Of a stretch of DNA of 9,424 nucleotides, positions 6,719 through 9,424 are shown piece after piece. The notes under the pieces were generated by a model. That model had not been told where the DNA came from and ran no database searches. It saw only the letters and a list, made by a program, of their open reading frames with translations. The translations under genes were made by a program, and so were the position numbers. Origin of the DNA: Bacteroidota bacterium. Its GTDB lineage: Bacteria > Bacteroidota > Bacteroidia > Flavobacteriales > Flavobacteriaceae. The stretch is from the NCBI GenBank assembly GCA_009936675.1, contig JAACDY010000086.1, positions 1 through 9,424 on the forward strand. The letters are read 5' to 3'. Every line of letters begins with the position of its first letter. Position 1 is the first letter of the stretch.

Positions 6719-8866
6719 CTATTTTTCTTCCAAATCAATTATAAAAGCAAATTTTTTTGCTAATTCCTTTAAACTATCAAAGCGTCCAGAAGCACCGCTA
6801 TGACCTGCTTTCATATTGGTATCCAAAAACAATAAATTTTCATCGGTTTTGAGGGCTCTCAGCCGAGCTACCCATTTGGTGGGTTCAAAATACTGTACTT
6901 GTGAGTCGTGAAGACCTGAGGTAACTAATAGATGGGGATAGTCTTGCTCTTTTACCTGATCGTAAGGAGAATAGGAGAGCATATAATCATAATACACTTT
7001 TTTATTGGGATTGCCCCACTCATCATATTCAGAAGTGGTCAGAGGAATGGTATCGTCCAACATGGTGGTGACCACATCTACAAAAGGGACATCGGCAATC
7101 ACCCCATTGTATAATTCGGGAGCCAAATTAATGATCACGCCCATTAAAAGCCCTCCGGCTGAGCCTCCATTGGCGTATAGGTGTTCTGGAGAAGTGTATT
7201 TTTGATCAATTAAAAACTTCGAACAATCTATAAAGTCGTAAAAGGTGTTTTTTTTCTTCAGCAATTTACCCTCCTCATACCAATGTCTGCCCATATACTC
7301 TCCTCCCCTAATGTGTGCAATGGCAAAAGCAAATCCCCGATTCAACAAACTCAGACGATTGGAGGAAAAGGACGGGTCAATGATATGACCATAGGAGCCA
7401 TAGGCATATTGAAGTATGGGCGTAGATTCCGTCAACTCAGTGTCTTTGTGGTAAACGATTGAAATCGGAATTTTGGCACCATCTCTAGCATCAGCCCATA
7501 ATCTTTGTGAACGGTAATGACTCGAATCAAAATCATCCCCCAACACCTCTTGGGTTTTTAATATGGTCTTCTGTTGGGAAAGCATATCAAATTCAATGAC
7601 CGAGGTGGGCGTGGTCAAAGAATTGAAAACATACCGAAGTTGGGTTGACTCAAACTCTGGGTTAAGTGAAATGTGAAGGGTGTAAGTCTCTTCTTCCATA
7701 GGAAGATAATAGTCTTCCGTGTTATCCCAACGCATGATTCTCAATCTCGAAAGACCATTTTCTCTTTCATTGACCACCCAATACTGGTCAAATAATTCGA
7801 TATCCTCAATTAAAACATCCTTGCGATGGGGCAACAAAGGCTCCCAAAATTCAGATGTAGTCTGGTCAATAGACGTTCGCATAATCTGAAAATTAGTAGC
7901 TCCGTTGAAATTGGTATGAAGGTAAAAATGATTCCCAAAATGGGCAACATCATATTCCAAACCACTGGTTCGGGCTTGAATAACCTTAAAATCTGCTTCG
8001 GGCTGATCCGATCTGATAAAACGATGCTCACTGGTCGTGGTGCTATGAGAGGATATAAAAATAAATTCCTTGGATTTTGAAGCACTGACATAGACCGAAT
8101 AGGTTTCATCAACTTCTTCATAGACAAGTTGATCGGCTTGATTAGGAGTGTCTATATCATGTTTGTAAACGGCTTCGGAGCGCAAGGTTTGATCATCTTT
8201 TTTGTTATAGAAAAGTGTCGCATGATCCGCAGCCCAGACACTGCCTCCTGTGGTGTTTTCTATTTTGGATTCCAACAATTTTCCACTCTTTAGGTCTTTG
8301 ATCTTGATGGTATATTGACGTCGGGAGACCGTGTCAACACCAAAAGCAACTTTGGTATTGTCGGGACTCACCGATATCCCCACCAATCGAAAGTAATCCA
8401 AGCCTGGTGCCATTTCATTGCAGTCAAACAGTACTTCTTCTTTTGCGCTCAGAACTGCTTTTTTCCGAATGTAGAGAGGATAATCTTTTCCTTCCTCGTA
8501 TCGGGTGATGTACCAATACCCATTGTAAAAATAGGGAACAGAGCTGTCATCTTCTTTTATACGGGAACGCATTTCTTTGTAAAGTTCCTGCTGAAGAGAT
8601 TGGGTATGGACGGTCATTTTTTGGTAATAATCGTTTTCCCGATCTAGATAATCCAAAACCTCAGGATTATCCCTTTGGTTTAGCCAATAATAGGGATCTA
8701 TGCGAATGTGGTTGTGAATCTTGTGTTGGTAAGGAACTACATCAGCCACTGGTGGGCTTATGTTGGAATTGGGCATATTTTTATGGTTAGAATTACATCC
8801 TAGGACAAAAGTAACTGAGTAAACGACTGTAAAAAAAAATCTGAAGGGAAAGTTTTTGAAATTCAT
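6719..8866 (-). CDS. S9A prolyl oligopeptidase family, oligopeptidase B-like lipoprotein
   Basis: This serine peptidase of clan SC normally cleaves short peptides after basic residues (oligopeptidase B) or proline. The 715-residue protein begins with a basic and hydrophobic signal sequence ending in a lipobox-like VLGC, so Cys24 is the likely lipidated residue and the enzyme should be membrane-anchored outside the cytoplasm. A beta-propeller gating domain spans roughly 110-450. The alpha/beta hydrolase domain follows, with GGSAGG (catalytic Ser569), LHDSQV (Asp654) and AGHSGASGRF (His689). The stretch IPLTTSEYDEWGNP (607-620) and EPTKWVARLR are typical of oligopeptidase B. E. coli oligopeptidase B is about 690 residues and lacks a signal peptide, so the exported form differs. 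The ATG at 8866 is the only start that keeps the full signal sequence. The gene is divergent from prfB. Whether it favours basic residues cannot be read from the sequence with confidence. Confidence 0.9.
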   Translation of the reverse strand: MNFKNFPFRFFFTVVYSVTFVLGCNSNHKNMPNSNISPPVADVVPYQHKIHNHIRIDPYYWLNQRDNPEVLDYLDRENDYYQKMTVHTQSLQQELYKEMRSRIKEDDSSVPYFYNGYWYITRYEEGKDYPLYIRKKAVLSAKEEVLFDCNEMAPGLDYFRLVGISVSPDNTKVAFGVDTVSRRQYTIKIKDLKSGKLLESKIENTTGGSVWAADHATLFYNKKDDQTLRSEAVYKHDIDTPNQADQLVYEEVDETYSVYVSASKSKEFIFISSHSTTTSEHRFIRSDQPEADFKVIQARTSGLEYDVAHFGNHFYLHTNFNGATNFQIMRTSIDQTTSEFWEPLLPHRKDVLIEDIELFDQYWVVNERENGLSRLRIMRWDNTEDYYLPMEEETYTLHISLNPEFESTQLRYVFNSLTTPTSVIEFDMLSQQKTILKTQEVLGDDFDSSHYRSQRLWADARDGAKIPISIVYHKDTELTESTPILQYAYGSYGHIIDPSFSSNRLSLLNRGFAFAIAHIRGGEYMGRHWYEEGKLLKKKNTFYDFIDCSKFLIDQKYTSPEHLYANGGSAGGLLMGVIINLAPELYNGVIADVPFVDVVTTMLDDTIPLTTSEYDEWGNPNKKVYYDYMLSYSPYDQVKEQDYPHLLVTSGLHDSQVQYFEPTKWVARLRALKTDENLLFLDTNMKAGHSGASGRFDSLKELAKKFAFIIDLEEK

Positions 8867-8908
8867 ACTAAGTAGGTTATTTTAATTTGACATAACTTTA
8901 AATTATCT

Positions 8909-8937
8909 TTTGGGTTAAAAATTTAAAATTAATTTTG
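8909..8937 (+). promoter_or_regulatory. Probable prfB promoter
   Basis: TTTG (8909-8912) is followed after a 17-base spacer by TAATTTTG (8930-8937). This matches both elements of the Bacteroidota primary-sigma consensus (TTTG at -33, TAnnTTTG at -7). Transcription would start near 8943 and give a leader of about 20 bases rich in A, as usual in this phylum. Confidence 0.5.
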
Positions 8938-8951
8938 TCAAAAGTTAATTT
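8926..8951. repeat. Inverted repeat over the prfB promoter -7 element
   Basis: The left arm AAATTAATTTTG (8926-8937) pairs with the right arm CAAAAGTTAATTT (8939-8951) around a single central T. The only imperfection is an extra G at 8944. It covers the presumed -7 element and transcription start. It could be an operator or a near-symmetrical divergent promoter, or a chance result of AT-rich sequence. Confidence 0.4.
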
Positions 8952-8964
8952 ACAAAAATAAAGA

Positions 8965-9424
8965 ATGATTTCTACCGAAAAAGAGAAAGAACTTAGTGAT
9001 CGCCTTGGTGCGTTAAGGGGGTATCTTTGACATTGATGCCAAAAAAATAGAAATTGCCAATCTGGAGGAAAAAACACTAGCACCCAATTTTTGGGACGAC
9101 GCACAGCAGGCCGAAAAGCTAATGCGCGAAATAAGAAACCTAAAAAAATGGGTGGAAGACTACGAGCATGTCCGACAAAAAGAAGAGGATTTATCCGTTT
9201 TGTTGGAATTCCAAAAAACAGGTGAAATCACCGACGCAGAAGTAGAAGAGCATTATCGCCAGACCATAAATCTAGTTGAGGATATTGAATTTCGAAACAT
9301 GTTGTCTGACGAAGGAGATGACCTGAGTGCAGTCCTTCAGATCACTGCAGGTGCTGGAGGAACAGAAAGTTGTGATTGGGCCGAAATGTTGATGCGAATG
9401 TATTTGATGTGGGCCGAAAAAAAC
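8965..9424 (+). CDS. prfB: Peptide chain release factor 2, programmed +1 frameshift, 3'-truncated by window
   Basis: RF2 reads UGA and UAA stop codons and triggers peptide release on the ribosome. The frame starts at ATG 8965 and runs 21 codons (MISTEKEKELSDRLGALRGYL) to an in-frame TGA at 9028-9030. It continues in the +1 frame from GAC at 9029 with 132 further residues to the window edge. The second part is clearly RF2: after an acidic, helical, coiled-coil-like domain 1 comes AGAGGTESCDWAEMLMRMYL, the conserved start of the peptidyl-hydrolase core region. The GGQ and SPF motifs lie beyond the window. The shift is the known autoregulatory device, in which scarce RF2 slows termination at the UGA and favours the shift. 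The start lacks a Shine-Dalgarno but has the A-rich lead AAAAATAAAGA. It is not a pseudogene. Confidence 0.96.
9016..9031 (+). promoter_or_regulatory. RF2 programmed +1 frameshift site
   Basis: The sequence AGGGGGTATCTTTGAC comprises the internal Shine-Dalgarno-like stimulator AGGGGG, a 3-base spacer, the slippery CTT codon and the TGA stop followed by C, a weak termination context. It matches the E. coli prfB site as I recall it. The P-site leucine tRNA slips from CTT to TTT, dropping out of frame by one base, so that GAC is read next. Confidence 0.96.

Larger units (their letters stand above)
8867..8964. other. Divergent AT-rich intergenic region, peptidase and prfB
   Basis: These 98 bases must carry the start signals of both genes. 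The plus strand has a good prfB promoter candidate, listed separately. For the peptidase, the minus strand has TATTTTTG at 8953-8960, an exact TAnnTTTG match. It lies about 87 bases from the ATG and lacks a TTTG partner upstream, so I treat it as doubtful. Confidence 0.5.

Noticed and set aside
9028..9030. In-frame TGA early in prfB, looking like a nonsense mutation or frameshifted pseudogene
   Set aside because: The surrounding AGGGGG-TAT-CTT-TGA-C is the standard RF2 recoding site and the +1 frame continues as intact RF2.
8898..9104. 68-codon minus-strand frame across the prfB start
   Set aside because: It overlaps the prfB promoter, start and recoding site; the composition reflects reverse-complemented coding and AT-rich spacer.

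Overview
The window looks like chromosomal DNA from a gliding member of the Bacteroidota, probably Flavobacteriia or a near relative. The evidence is the gldF-gldG pair, a Bacteroidota-type DnaN, promoter-like TAnnTTTG elements, A-rich translation starts with little Shine-Dalgarno, and a likely sulfonolipid gene pair. It is densely coding, with no gene-free stretch over about 100 bases. I see no tRNA, rRNA, insertion sequence, phage gene or CRISPR array, and no sign of recent transfer.

Left part, plus strand (1-4255): the 3' part of a SAM hydroxide adenosyltransferase gene (DUF62), then gldF and gldG, the membrane parts of the Gld ABC transporter linked to gliding motility. The last is dnaN, the replicative sliding clamp. 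The first three genes abut or overlap and read as one transcription unit. dnaN has a 67-base gap in front of it and possibly its own promoter.

Middle and right part, minus strand (8866 down to 4348): a lipoprotein oligopeptidase B-like S9 peptidase, then a cysteine-synthase-fold PLP enzyme, then an alpha-oxoamine synthase. The last two are only 23 bases apart. Their pairing fits the first two steps of sulfonolipid (capnine) synthesis: cysteate formation, then condensation of cysteate with a fatty acyl group. Sulfonolipids have been linked to gliding in this phylum, so the window may hold two separate contributions to gliding, a transporter and a membrane lipid. The substrate assignment is inference from context and family.

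Right edge, plus strand (8965-9424): the 5' part of prfB (release factor 2). It carries a textbook programmed +1 frameshift site, AGGGGG TAT CTT TGA C, with the in-frame UGA at codon 22. A short AT-rich region divergent from the peptidase gene holds a good prfB promoter candidate inside an inverted repeat.

Most of the window is ordinary housekeeping and motility DNA. The points most worth a second look are the cysteate/sulfonolipid pair and the frameshift site in a phylum that mostly does not use Shine-Dalgarno initiation.
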